Assembly: GCF_036588685.1 (NCBI RefSeq)
Contig: NC_086384.1
Location: forward strand, 11,918,195 to 11,982,194
Source of the DNA: Mytilus trossulus
Taxonomy: Eukaryota; Mollusca; Bivalvia; Mytilida; Mytilidae
Reading direction: 5' to 3'
Length of the DNA stretch: 64,000 nt
Positions within the stretch are counted from its first letter, which is position 1, and each line of letters begins with the position of its first letter. The position numbers were made by a program, and so were the translations under genes. Positions 47,639 through 64,000 of the stretch are shown here, one piece after another. The notes under the pieces are model-generated. The model saw only the letters and a list, made by a program, of their open reading frames with translations. It did not search any database and was not told where the DNA came from.

Positions 47639-49852
47639 TCAAATTCCCTTTTTTTCATTTAACAATTTGGATGAGTTGTATACATTCCACACAAGAAGCG
47701 CCAGATGCCATGCAGCCGAATTGTGAGTTTTTAACAAGACAAGGGATCCTAGATATACATCAAGAGCCCATTGAACATCTCCTACTAGTTGGAGACAGTA
47801 TCCAACAACATTCATGGCAGAAATTCTATTATGAAACGAATTAGTGTTTTTTACATATTCGCGAAGTTTTGCAAGCGTAGCATTTCTTTCTTCATATTCA
47901 TTTTGCTTGTGCAGAATAAGAAACTTCAACAGCAATGCATAAAAATCAGTATCAAAAGTAGCCCAACTAAGTGGATGATCGAGACTACATTCTTGTTCTG
48001 CTAGTACTGCCCTGTGTATTTCAAACTTAATGGGATCTGGAGCCGAGTTGATTTCTGATGGTAAAAACACTAATTCCAAAGCCCCATGGTCTCGTAGTGT
48101 TGATGTAAGGCATGGTTGTTCAGAAATAATTCGAAGAGCATAGGCGGGAGAAATATTCGGACTTTGTGGCTCAAATCCGTTCAATTGAAACACTCCTTCA
48201 GTGGACAAAACTTCATTGATAAGATTTCGCACACTTCTATATTTGCCTTGACAGAAGTACAGTGTTGCCAATTTAAGCCTTCCTGATGCAGTGTCTATGT
48301 TGATGCCACGTTTTAATAACATTTCTGCTTCATGTATCAGTTTTGTTTTTTCTATATTATTTTCGGTTTTGCAGGCCTTCGAATTCAACTGTGAACCCAA
48401 ACTTATATCGATTAAACGATTTAGAAGTTGCTCAAGTTCAAGATGTTCTGGATCTGTCAAGGAAAATCTTGCTATAAGCAAACGATATTCATGATGTCTT
48501 TCGATAGCTTTATCGATGTCGTTTTTCCTGAGGAACTTGAAGGCTGGCTTCATTGCTGATGTGGCTAAGCTAATGATAACACTGAAATACAAGTTAATTA
48601 TTTCATTTAATAATGCTGGATGTCGCAATGTTGCTGTCAGGACATCAGCGAAGCATTCAATTTCTCCTTCTTCTAGGTTTTCGCTTACTTTACACAGACA
48701 GGGGATTTTAAACACCTCAGTCCAAAAATTCTGTAAAATTCGAGATAAAATACTTATCAGCTCTTCTTTTTGCCTCTTATTTAATTTTCCTCGGAAAAGG
48801 TTGTTTGTTCTGACAAAATAGTGTGGACAATTTTCGTTTTGTACGCATTCCGAAAGAAATTTCAGACATCGAGAAAAACATTCTCTTATATTATTTGTTT
48901 TCCAAAACAATGGATCCGTTTCCTCAGACACCCAAAACATTATTGTCTTTAGTTGATACGATGATATGACATTTGGTAAAACTATTTGTAATATATTTCT
49001 TTTAATAAGTTTTAGAAGCATAAAACACTTATACTGCATAGCTGACCAAGTCCAAACCATTTCTTTTTCGATTTGAACGAACGAAAGTCTCCAAATTGTT
49101 TCAGATTCATAAGAAGACCCAGTTGGAACAAGAAAACAACCGTCGTCAACACGCTTTGTGACATTCGTCGGTGGCCATAGATATCTTCGTTTTCTTGATA
49201 GCCATTCATCCGCCGATTTTGGCCAAGCTTTAGTATAGAGTCCATAAACAAGGTCTGAAGAATGAAACTCTTTAGTAGATGTTTCTGTCATGGCGGGACC
49301 ATTCCTATATCTTTCGGAAGCAACAATTCCAATTTTTGTTTTAAGTTTTTCTGTACTTATGAGGAGAAAGCCCTTGGAATCAGTATAGCACAGATGTGAT
49401 ATTGGATTTATATCACATTTTGTTAATGGGTGGTATGTTTTGGCGTCAACAACTCTTATCTGTACATATCCAGGTGTTTCATCGCTTTCTATAATAACAC
49501 CAATTGGAAAGTGTGATTTAACCTCTGTACTATGCGTTCTTTTTAAACGCTCTCCTAATTGATCCACTTTATGTCGATTTGTTTCACAAATAACAGTTAT
49601 ATCCTCATTAACGAACATGATATCTTCATCCGACTCGGAACCGATAAGTGCAGTGCCTTCAATTTGACTACCTATAAAATAACCTCGCATTGGACTTTTT
49701 TCTAAATTTGCAATACAGTACATGGCCTCCATCGTTTTGAAGCAAGATATTCTATAATTAATTATATCCTTGGACGCTCCATTTAAATTTAAGCAGTTTA
49801 TCAATAAAAATGTCTGCTTTCTCTCGTCGTTTGAACTCCCAGTATCATCCAT
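47639..49852 (-). CDS. Mab-21/cGAS-like nucleotidyltransferase with TPR-like C-terminal half
   Basis: Single 737-residue frame. Residues 61-62 (GS, in GSQIEG) and D75/D77 (SDEDIMF) match the nucleotidyltransferase loop and metal-binding pair; D200 (SSDLVYGL) is the likely third acid. 'WP..ADEWLSR', 'WPP', 'GCFLVPTG', 'WRLSF', 'SSYQLKTIMFWVSEE' and 'YFVRTNNLF' (about 210-352) are Mab-21 domain blocks. Cysteines 325, 329, 336 and 342 cluster without an obvious zinc-finger pattern. Residues about 508-550 and 675-722 resemble TPR helices, the layout of the large bivalve Mab-21 family. cGAS-like relatives make cyclic nucleotides on sensing nucleic acid; activity and ligand here are inferred. M1 is chosen as the first in-frame ATG; M41 is an alternative and an AG 12 bases before M1 leaves an upstream exon possible. 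Confidence 0.9.
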   Translation of the reverse strand: MDDTGSSNDERKQTFLLINCLNLNGASKDIINYRISCFKTMEAMYCIANLEKSPMRGYFIGSQIEGTALIGSESDEDIMFVNEDITVICETNRHKVDQLGERLKRTHSTEVKSHFPIGVIIESDETPGYVQIRVVDAKTYHPLTKCDINPISHLCYTDSKGFLLISTEKLKTKIGIVASERYRNGPAMTETSTKEFHSSDLVYGLYTKAWPKSADEWLSRKRRYLWPPTNVTKRVDDGCFLVPTGSSYESETIWRLSFVQIEKEMVWTWSAMQYKCFMLLKLIKRNILQIVLPNVISSYQLKTIMFWVSEETDPLFWKTNNIRECFSRCLKFLSECVQNENCPHYFVRTNNLFRGKLNKRQKEELISILSRILQNFWTEVFKIPCLCKVSENLEEGEIECFADVLTATLRHPALLNEIINLYFSVIISLATSAMKPAFKFLRKNDIDKAIERHHEYRLLIARFSLTDPEHLELEQLLNRLIDISLGSQLNSKACKTENNIEKTKLIHEAEMLLKRGINIDTASGRLKLATLYFCQGKYRSVRNLINEVLSTEGVFQLNGFEPQSPNISPAYALRIISEQPCLTSTLRDHGALELVFLPSEINSAPDPIKFEIHRAVLAEQECSLDHPLSWATFDTDFYALLLKFLILHKQNEYEERNATLAKLREYVKNTNSFHNRISAMNVVGYCLQLVGDVQWALDVYLGSLVLLKTHNSAAWHLALLVWNVYNSSKLLNEKKGI

Positions 49853-52096
49853 ATCCGTTAATTCTATAAAGATAAGTTATAGTTTTTATCAAACTTGTAT
49901 CATATAATATGTCGTAAAGTAAAGAGTAAAGAGCTCATCGCTAGGATTTCTCAAAATAAACATATTTTAATCCTCTTTATATTACAGTCGATTGCATTGA
50001 GTGTGTTGCTAAAGGTAATATATTTAGTTAGCTTGCTTGCTATAGTGTCTAACAAGATTTTGAGAGGTAGACGAAATTGACCTTAATGGGGCTTGCGGGT
50101 CTAAATCAATTGTTCTCCCTGTAACAAGTCAGGACAATGGCCATTGTTACATTGTAGTCTGTTTCTATGTGTGTTGTGTCTCTGTTGTGTCGTAGTTCTC
50201 TTACATTTGATACGTTTCCCTCAGTTTTAGTTTGTAACCCGGATTTGTTTTTTTCTCTATCGATTGATGAATTTTGAACAGCGGTATACTACTGTTGCCT
50301 TTATATTTCCTAATATAGGATTTTTTTTTTATATTTTTTGCATAAATGAACTTTGTCATATACTTAATAGAAAAATGAAATACAAAAAAAATGGGTCACC
50401 GTTCATTAGCGCTCACAATCTGCTTGCCAAAGAACCATACATTTTGTAACAGTCTTTTTTTCTGTTGAACTGATAGGAGAAATAAAGGTAATATCGAAAT
50501 AAAAAAGAGCTAAATTACAGAAATCGCTAAACTTTAAAAAAAAATATTTAGTTTAAGTAAATTTTTTTTGAATACAATAATAAAAAATATAGGTCACTGA
50601 CGAGTAAAAGAAGATATTTAAATTTTAATGCAATAAAATAGCATTTTTGACCAAAGGGAAATAATTTGGAGCTTTTTCAATGATAAAAACATTTTAAAAG
50701 TCATCTTGGGCCAAACCGAATCGATTTTTTATTGATTTTTGTACATATTATAAAGTCATAACTCATAGTGTCATAAATGAAATTTGTAATGAAAAAACAA
50801 TTCGTTTAAACTTCACTAACTCTGAATGAGAATACCACCAACTAATTTCAGTCGAGTTAAGTACTGAGTCTAAGAAAACAGTAATTGTAATGCCAGGTAA
50901 AAAGTTGTTTGCCCTAATAAATTACTCTCCTACTAAAAAGACATAATTGACTCTATGAAAAACACTGTTTCTGATAATCGAATAAAAAGAAGAAGGTCTA
51001 CCAATTAATTTCATTACAACTTTGTTTTTATATAGGTGATGAGTAGCAAAAATATCCCAAACTAAAGAGATGGGGTATTTTTTTATGTTCGAAGCGGAAG
51101 CATCTTGAAAATAAAATTTTGATCGATGCCATTTTGTTTGTTTTTTTTAATAAAAAAAAAATTCTAGACTGTTTACTTACTGTAAATTTTGTATCCGAAT
51201 GCTGTTTGATAAATATATCTTCACTTATGGAGACAACAGGTTTTCTAGTTCCGAGTCAAAATCTTGAAGGAAAATACTGATTATACTTATTTTGCGCATT
51301 AAATTTCTTTTAAGACTATTTTTGACGTAATCTATTATATTTATAGACGAATATAGAAACGGAAGGTAAATACAAACTGGGAAATCCTGAAGTCTTTTAT
51401 AGTTATACTTCCTTTTAAAGTATCTTATTACCGAAAGATAAAAATACATAGAACAAAAAAAATTAAAATGTATTTCGAAATTTTGTTATCCTTTAATGAA
51501 TTCAAAGTTCAATATAAGATGGATGTAACCTATAACCCAAGTGTTTACAACTTCATATACAGCTGTAATAATAAGTAAGAAAAGACGGATATTTGCATAT
51601 TGAATTTATTTTTCTCGTTGCGAGTGTATTCCCCGGATATTGTCATGTTGTTATTGTTGTCATCAAGTGATCGAGCAGTATTTTGAAAGATGTAGATTAC
51701 GTATTAGCTAGTCCGTGAGCTAAAATGGTCCAACTTGAACTCTAGCCTTGATCGAGAAATCCCCATACAAAGAATCAACCAATTATTTTGTAAAAAAACG
51801 ATAAATTGACTTGTTTCAATATTTTCTAGGGCAAAATCAAATACATTTAATGGCTTAAACAAAGGAACCAGACTGTCAATACCAGATGCATAGACTGTTT
51901 CTGTATTTTACAATGATTTCTTTTTAGAATACAACTCAGCTAAGGCCGTGATCACACCTAACGCCATGGACAGTTAACATGTTTACAATTAGTTTAATGT
52001 AATCAGGTAATGTAATATCAAGATTTGTTCACATTTGTATTTAAATGTTCATTACGTAGAATTGTAGACAATTTTTTCGGACAACTTTTCAAGCAG
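49853..52096. other. Non-coding stretch upstream of the Mab-21 gene
   Basis: No supported exon. Expected to hold the promoter of the minus-strand Mab-21 gene near 49860-50100; no defined motif. Confidence 0.4.
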
Positions 52097-52375
52097 TTAG
52101 GGATCGATCATTTGACTTCAAAAAGGAGGGGGGAGGAAATGGATTTTTCCTTAAAAATATTCAGATCCCTAATTTGATAAAAAAAAATCTGGTCATACAG
52201 AGGATTAAAAAAAATATTCTGATCAAGAGCTTTCCCAAACATTATAGTGTTAAATATTGAAAAACATTTTTGAATACTAGTATCTAAAAAAACTGAATAA
52301 AAACATTGGCGCGTAAAAAAATCTGTTTCAGAAACACCTTTCCCCCTTTTTGAAGTTAAGTGGTTGCTCCTTTAT
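52097..52375. mobile_element. PIF/Harbinger-like MITE with TTA flanks
   Basis: The left end after TTA reads GGGATCGATCATTTGACTTC and the right end before TTA is the imperfect complement (GAAGTTAAGTGGTTGCTCCT). 'ttcaaaaagg' and 'cctttttgaa' continue the arms. About 275 bp, no coding frame. TTA target duplication and size fit a Harbinger-type MITE. Confidence 0.65.
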
Positions 52376-55334
52376 GAAAGCTATTTTGATGATTTGCAGT
52401 AGTTTAAAGATACTAAAGATTTCTCGGTTACGCATTAGAAAACGTAAGCTGCATTAGCGTGCTAACAGTCGAAGAAAAAGGACTGCGATATCAAGGATCA
52501 CTACATTTCTATCTTTTCTGTTTGTTTCTTTTTCTTTTGTTGGTATTCTTTCTCCAAGGAGTATTTGGCAAAAGGAGGGGGTGATGGTTTTTTTTATATT
52601 TCTTATGGTATTTGAACGGATCTGAGATACTAGACAAACAAAACAATTTACCTCACACTCTTCTCGGTAATGCATTTATGAGTGAATCGTTGTTTGACCA
52701 GTGGCAAATATTTCTGTGTACGTCCAGTCGATTCGGGAAGACCTTGTCCAATGAATTATTTGTTCGGAAATGATGATCCTTCAAATCTTGATAAGGGGTT
52801 AGTAAAGCTACGTTAAGTGTTTTTTATAACAAATAAATATATCACGTCTACAAATATTTCTGTAAAGAACATTATTAATAATTGTTATAAATATAAATTT
52901 TATTAAAAAAAATCGATTCTTCTGAAAATATGCATTGTAAAAATTAATGTTCTAAATGCCTAGATTTGTGAACACTTAATTAACCTACACAGGGCCTACA
53001 TTGACTATCAACAGCATGGAGAAAACAACATGATTTAAACTACATGTATGCATTGAGTTTTATCAATAGTAAAGTAATTTTGTTAGGTTTACGTGTGAGT
53101 TACACTAACACAACACCAAGTTTTTGTCAATGTAAACACGGCCTAAGATATGCAATTTTTCTTTTAATGATTATAAGTACATGTATCCTTTCTTCCATTG
53201 AATCAAATAATTTCTAATTTCATGCTTTTTAATCTGTGCAAAAAAGAATCGATTGTTTGGTTCAAAGTTAAGTAAAGGTAGTTCTCATTTTACAAAGAAG
53301 CACTTTATATTGATTCATCTGCTAATCTGCAGGTAAACTATGATGTTTTAATTATTTAATAGACCAATTCAATTCATGTTTTGAAAAAAAAACTGTTGCA
53401 AGGTATATATTAGTTGCCGATCGGAGTTGCGGTCAGTGTGCATATAACATTCGTCAAAGATACCATGTTTTTACGCGTGGTTCATGAGAACAAAACTCAT
53501 TAGCGTTGCTCAAATCAAGACCAAAAAGATAAATCGAATGTAAAACAAAAAAAAACTAATTTATACGGATACCATAGTTAATTAACGTTATTAATTCGAA
53601 GGGTTGGAAATTAATAATCTGTTGGTCATTTTTGTAATCTGTAAACCACATGTTTGAATAATCGTTATACACGTCGACATGAGTATTAATAATGTGTTCA
53701 TTTTCATAGATTTCCTTTTTACAAAACTTAGAATTTTTCGAAAAACAAAGGATAGATTACCTTAGCAGTATTTGACACAAATTTTGGTAATTTTGGATCC
53801 TCAATACTCTTAAACTTAATACTTATTTTATAAATATTTTGATATGAGCGTCACTGATGATTCTTATGTATTGACGTATTGAATTATAATCCTGGTACCT
53901 TTGATAACTATTTTCCTTCATCGTTTGTTAAATATAAGTTTTTTATGCGAACAATATCAGATTTTAAGATGTGTTACACAAAACATACAATATGTTTTTC
54001 TTTGGAAGAAATGTTGTCCAGTAAAACTTATATTGCAATTCAATTTAAGTAATGTTATAGTTTGTTGTTTCCAAAGTTAAAAAAAAATACGACAAATTGC
54101 TGCCCATGCGTTCTGAAAGAAGATGAAAGACCAACTCATGTTTATTACTATATGGGTATTTCAAAAATTAACCATACAGAAAAATGCAACAACGATACGT
54201 TTCGTGGTTTTCAAAAATCATATCTGAATTTAAGTGTTGGTCGATTTTGGTATGAATATATTATGTTTTGTTCTCGGAAACGATCATATTTAACGAGTTT
54301 CTTCTTTTTTAGATAACAATTTGACATTATGATTGATGAAAAATACAAATGTCTTTCCTGTCTTTATATTAAATCTACTACTTCCAAGTAATCAACCATG
54401 TTGGTAGTTGTTTCAATTCATTTAAAAAAAATAAAAAAATTGTGTGATCAATCATTGGTATTCGCTAATTCCTCCCCTTTTTATTTAAAGAGACACTTTT
54501 CCTTTATTGGGAATACATTTACTCATACACCACATCTCATTTTAGTCAAATCTTACAGACAAAATGACATTAACGTATAACTGATATTTAAACACCACAT
54601 ACCATGCCACTTCTACAAAAGAAGGGATAACAAATATCGTACTCAAATGCTACTTAACAAAGGGATGTTTATATCAAAAATCACAAGCTATCAACCAGCA
54701 GAACCACTGAGAAACAACGGCCATTTTCCTGACTGGGTACTGACATTGTATCCGAACAAAATGGAGGGTAAATCCTGGTTTTATAGATAGCTAATTAACA
54801 TCATACTCGTATGCAAGTTATTTAAAGGACCGTTCTACTGAAACAAATTTTGTGCAAAACAAACCACACAAAGCAACTAAATCTTTTCAAACATACATCA
54901 AAGGCATACTACATTAATGACTAGAACATTCAAACGAACATACAAATAAGTATAACAAAGACGCAAACAATACGATAGTACCACCATTATATATTATAAT
55001 ATACACATTCAAAGGATATGGAATGTCGACATTACAGAAACTGATCTCATCACTGTTCAGGGTCAATATTAAATGAAAAAAGTCTAAAAATGAACACCAT
55101 AGTCATGGCCGTAAATTTTTTAGTGTGAGCAACTCAAAACAAATTGCACAAAATACTCTGTATGTCTTTTTAAAATATGATACACAAATTTCGATTAATA
55201 ATAGAAAATAATGTGAATCCTTTAATTTAAATAGCATAACTACTAACTTTTGAAATTAGACAGAAGATAGAAGATAGTTCATGAATCTTAATCGAAATAT
55301 GATCAAGTAAGATCTTGAGTATTTTCCTAAAGTT
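52376..55334. other. Non-coding stretch 3' of the propeller gene
   Basis: No supported gene. A family 2 fragment lies at about 53845-53915 (minus; 'gagcgtcactgatga', 'ataatcctggtacctttg'). An 84-residue frame at 54062 has several cysteines but no domain that I recognise. Confidence 0.4.
55221..55226 (-). terminator. Possible polyadenylation signal ATTAAA for the propeller gene
   Basis: The minus strand reads ATTAAA about 110 bp after the stop codon. No AATAAA is closer. Confidence 0.3.
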
Positions 55335-61567
<6,233 letters not shown>

Positions 61568-62059
61568 CTTTCAAATAAACTACCAGAATTTAACGATTAA
61601 AGAAATTCAGGCGTTTTTCTCAAATGACAGCTGAAACTATAATACATACAGAACAAAATTTATCATTAAAATTATAATAGAAATTAGATTTTAAAGAATT
61701 TACTCAAATAACATATTTAATTTGAAATAATTTCATTGATTGACATTCTATAAACGACACTTACCAAATTATAATAATTGACTAATGAAGGGTAATGTGC
61801 TGTTTGACAGATTATTCATGATATGCATTCAATTACCCATATTTACAAGTTTGCTATTTGAATAGATAATGTTATATGTCCTCGAAATACGTCTGTTTGT
61901 GTAAAATCAGTCTTCAACCAGACAGCCTGATGTGATGTTTTCTCATAATTTAGAGGCAATTTATTTCATAATTGTGTTATTATAGCAATCCCCCTTGTGG
62001 TTTATTTTTTTGTTTCTAGAAGGACACTTATTAAGCTACTATTTGATTTTTTAAAATGA
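61568..62059. other. Non-coding sequence upstream of the propeller gene
   Basis: AT-rich, no exon; expected promoter region of the minus-strand gene. Confidence 0.35.
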
Positions 62060-62370
62060 CATGAACAAAAGTAATGAATGAGAATAAAATTGAGAATATA
62101 AATGAGGAGTATATCAAAAAGACCACAACCCGATCAAAGAGCAGATAACAGTCGAAGGCCATCAATGGATAACACAAAGCGATACAATTTGCACATGGAG
62201 GTGTTCCTCTGCTAAACCCTAAACAAAAATATTTAATAGTTCATTGAGAATGGACATATTAATGAACTAAAATTTAAAAACATACAAGACTAACAAAGAC
62301 AGGAGGCTCATGACTTGAGAAGAGCGCAACATGCAACAGGGTTAAACACGTTTTGTAAGATCTCATATAT
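62060..62370 (+). repeat. Family 7 dispersed repeat
   Basis: Blocks 'aaaagaccacaacccgatca', 'cagtcgaaggccatcaatgg', 'catacaagactaacaaagac' and 'ggctcatgacttgag' match a dispersed mussel repeat type; the last block resembles the 'ggctcctgacttgggacagg' block of family 1. Confidence 0.5.
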
Positions 62371-62802
62371 ATATAGCCAATGTAGAATTAAAAAAAACAC
62401 ACAGTAATACATACAATAAAAATCAGTTTAAAAGAATAAGGAGTCCGAAGTTTCAATGGGTAACTAAAGAAACTAAGCAAAATGACAATGATACATAAAT
62501 TAACAAACGACTACTAGCAGTTGCTAACATGCCTGCTCCGATTGGCAGTTTAACTGATTGGAAGATTATGTTCTGTCATATAAAATCAAGCACACTCCCT
62601 CCCGTTAGTGATATAGTAAAATTCCTAAATAAAATACATGAGAATAACAAAACCCGTATCATTAATTATGTTAATGACCTGACAACAGTATCGTAACTAT
62701 ATTCCTATTGAAAAAGTCTGTGGGAATTTCTGGTATCGTTTATATTTACGAATGATGATCCTATACCGATGATAAAAAAATGTGTTGATTAGTTTGTGAT
62801 AT

Positions 62803-63756
62803 CTAAAACCCTAGTGTAATGATTTGGCTTTCGATAAAATCAAAAACGTTGTTACATACACAAGCGAATGAAACAAGTTGAGATATATAAACACCATTAG
62901 ATGGTGACAATGGAACGTAACCATCTAAGAGTGGGTAGTTAACAATATAAAATGCAATGAAAATAGAACATCGATCATCTCTTTTAATATATATTGTGGT
63001 ATCAAGTTTCTCGTTAATGATAAATACATCACGATCCAGGAAAGGGTAGTGTTCATTATTATTAGTATAAGCTTTATTCAATTTCAGATAAATGTCGTTA
63101 TTATTGAGATTCAATATGAAGGTGATTTTATATCTTTGAATCAGATGCCGTTTCGATGGGACTTTGTTAATTTAAGTCAAAAATTGTAACTCACAACAAT
63201 ACAGAAACAGGTCTGAAATAAGTGGTGCACAGTCAGTTCCCACTGGAATTCCGATAATTTGACGCTAAACGGAATCGTCATAGCGATCACGAATATTACC
63301 GAGTAACAATTTAATCGTATGTATAGTATTACAGCAGGTCCAATTGATAGTTATTTTGTTTGTTGTTACAAAAAAGTGACACAAAAGCGTTTGAACATAT
63401 CTATTCGCATCTTGACTTTTTAAATGCTCATTTATGAATTGTGTGAATTATTATGAGTCAAAGTGGGATACATGGTAGAAAATTCAAGTCGTTGAACAGA
63501 TTCGAAATCACCAATATAAGCTTGCAATTTATCAAGACACTTCCGATGAATTTTTTTTTGTACCAAGTGTACTGGTAAGTACAAAAGATATTTTAGTAGT
63601 GGAACAATGGCTTGAAGACAAAAAACATTTGTATTTGTACGGATTTTGTTTTGCAGCTTAGAAGGCCAGTAGTATATAGTTGGAACCTTCATTGAATTTG
63701 GTTGTGCTTGTAAAAAGGTAGCAAAAAGTTTATGTATTTGGTTGTGCTTGTACAAT
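62803..63756 (-). pseudogene. Decayed Penelope-like reverse transcriptase
   Basis: On the minus strand, in order: 'VPTIYYWPSKLQNK' (63432-63755 frame), 'FSTMYPTLTHN', then 'IPVGTDCAPLISDLFLY' (near 63195-63260), then 'PFLDRDVFIINEKLDT', 'IKRDD', 'GVYISQLVSFACVCNN' (62803-63114 frame). The order matches a reverse transcriptase of a family I associate with Penelope-like elements and common in bivalves. The YIDD catalytic block is not recognisable between the fragments, frames shift repeatedly and there is no endonuclease, so it is dead. Confidence 0.6.
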
Positions 63757-63778
63757 GGTAGCTAACTAAAAGTTTATG
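63694..63778. repeat. Short direct duplication
   Basis: 'tttggttgtgcttgta' and 'aaaagtttatgt' occur twice, about 42 bp apart, at the edge of the reverse transcriptase remnant. Confidence 0.7.
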
Positions 63779-63884
63779 TTGGTTACAGATGTCATTTGCT
63801 GAAAAATGGAGTCAATTGGAATGTTGGTCATCTCGTGATTTCTTGATGATGTCAACGAATGAAATTTAACTTATTAGTTGGAGA

Positions 63885-64000
63885 CAAACTGACAACGCCA
63901 TAACAAAACAGAAAAAAAAACGAAAGAGAAAAAAATACTGAGAAAAATAAACTCACAGCAATAAAACCCCACCAAGAATTTGGTATTCTCAGGTGATCCA
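63885..64000 (+). repeat. Family 6 repeat at the window end
   Basis: Has 'aaactgacaacgccataaca', 'aataaactcacagca' and 'ccccaccaagaatttgg'; runs off the window. Related to 40545-40682. Confidence 0.5.

Noticed and set aside
47584-47844. 86-residue plus-strand frame opposite the Mab-21 gene
   Set aside because: Antisense shadow of the well-supported minus-strand coding region and the adjoining repeat.
54062-54316. 84-residue cysteine-containing frame
   Set aside because: No recognisable domain, no matching splice partners, surrounding sequence AT-rich non-coding.

Overview
This window looks like nuclear DNA of a marine mussel (Mytilus or a close relative). Reasons: strong AT bias, sparse genes with short exons in GT-AG introns, and dense short interspersed repeats of kinds I recognise from mussel sequence (the 'aagatgtggtatgattgcc' family, the 'gcgcgtttcgtc / acatgtattgtcgaaatg' composite family, a tRNA-like SINE). 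The species call is an inference; no database was consulted.

Four protein-coding genes are supported. (1) 16522-17886 (+): an intact, intronless Cys-loop receptor subunit of nicotinic acetylcholine receptor type. (2) 38709-45370 (+): a six-exon gene, phase 1 at every junction, for a secreted 275-residue protein with a CCP-like module, a kringle and a PAN/apple module. (3) 47639-49852 (-): a single-exon 737-residue Mab-21/cGAS-like nucleotidyltransferase with a TPR-like C-terminal half. (4) 55335-61567 (-): a six-exon gene, rebuilt here from compatible splice phases, for a secreted 330-residue stand-alone YWTD beta-propeller. Two retroelement coding remnants are visible: a LINE reverse transcriptase tail near 6.7 kb and a decayed Penelope-like reverse transcriptase at 62.8-63.8 kb.

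Layout. 0-16 kb is non-coding and repeat-laden, with a GC-richer minisatellite at 1.77-3.43 kb and a MITE nested inside an older repeat at 14.5-15.35 kb. The receptor gene at 16.5-17.9 kb is followed by a pair of inverted repeats 2.4 kb apart. 20-38 kb is gene-free: a ~119 bp satellite (22.3-23.7 kb), two inverted tRNA-like SINE copies (26.6-27.7 kb), two long palindromes (30.0-30.9 kb) and a diverged tandem segmental duplication (34.9-38.3 kb) whose second copy is interrupted by a MITE, a palindrome and other repeats. The kringle gene, the Mab-21 gene and the propeller gene occupy 38.7-61.6 kb; the propeller gene carries a ~1.4 kb CTA microsatellite in intron 3. The last 2.4 kb is transposon debris.

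The genes do not form a pathway that I can see. Two encode secreted proteins, one a membrane channel subunit, and one belongs to an innate nucleic-acid-sensor superfamily. The most unusual structural signal is four long palindromes with unrelated arms but a shared GAGCC...GGCGAG-type apex.
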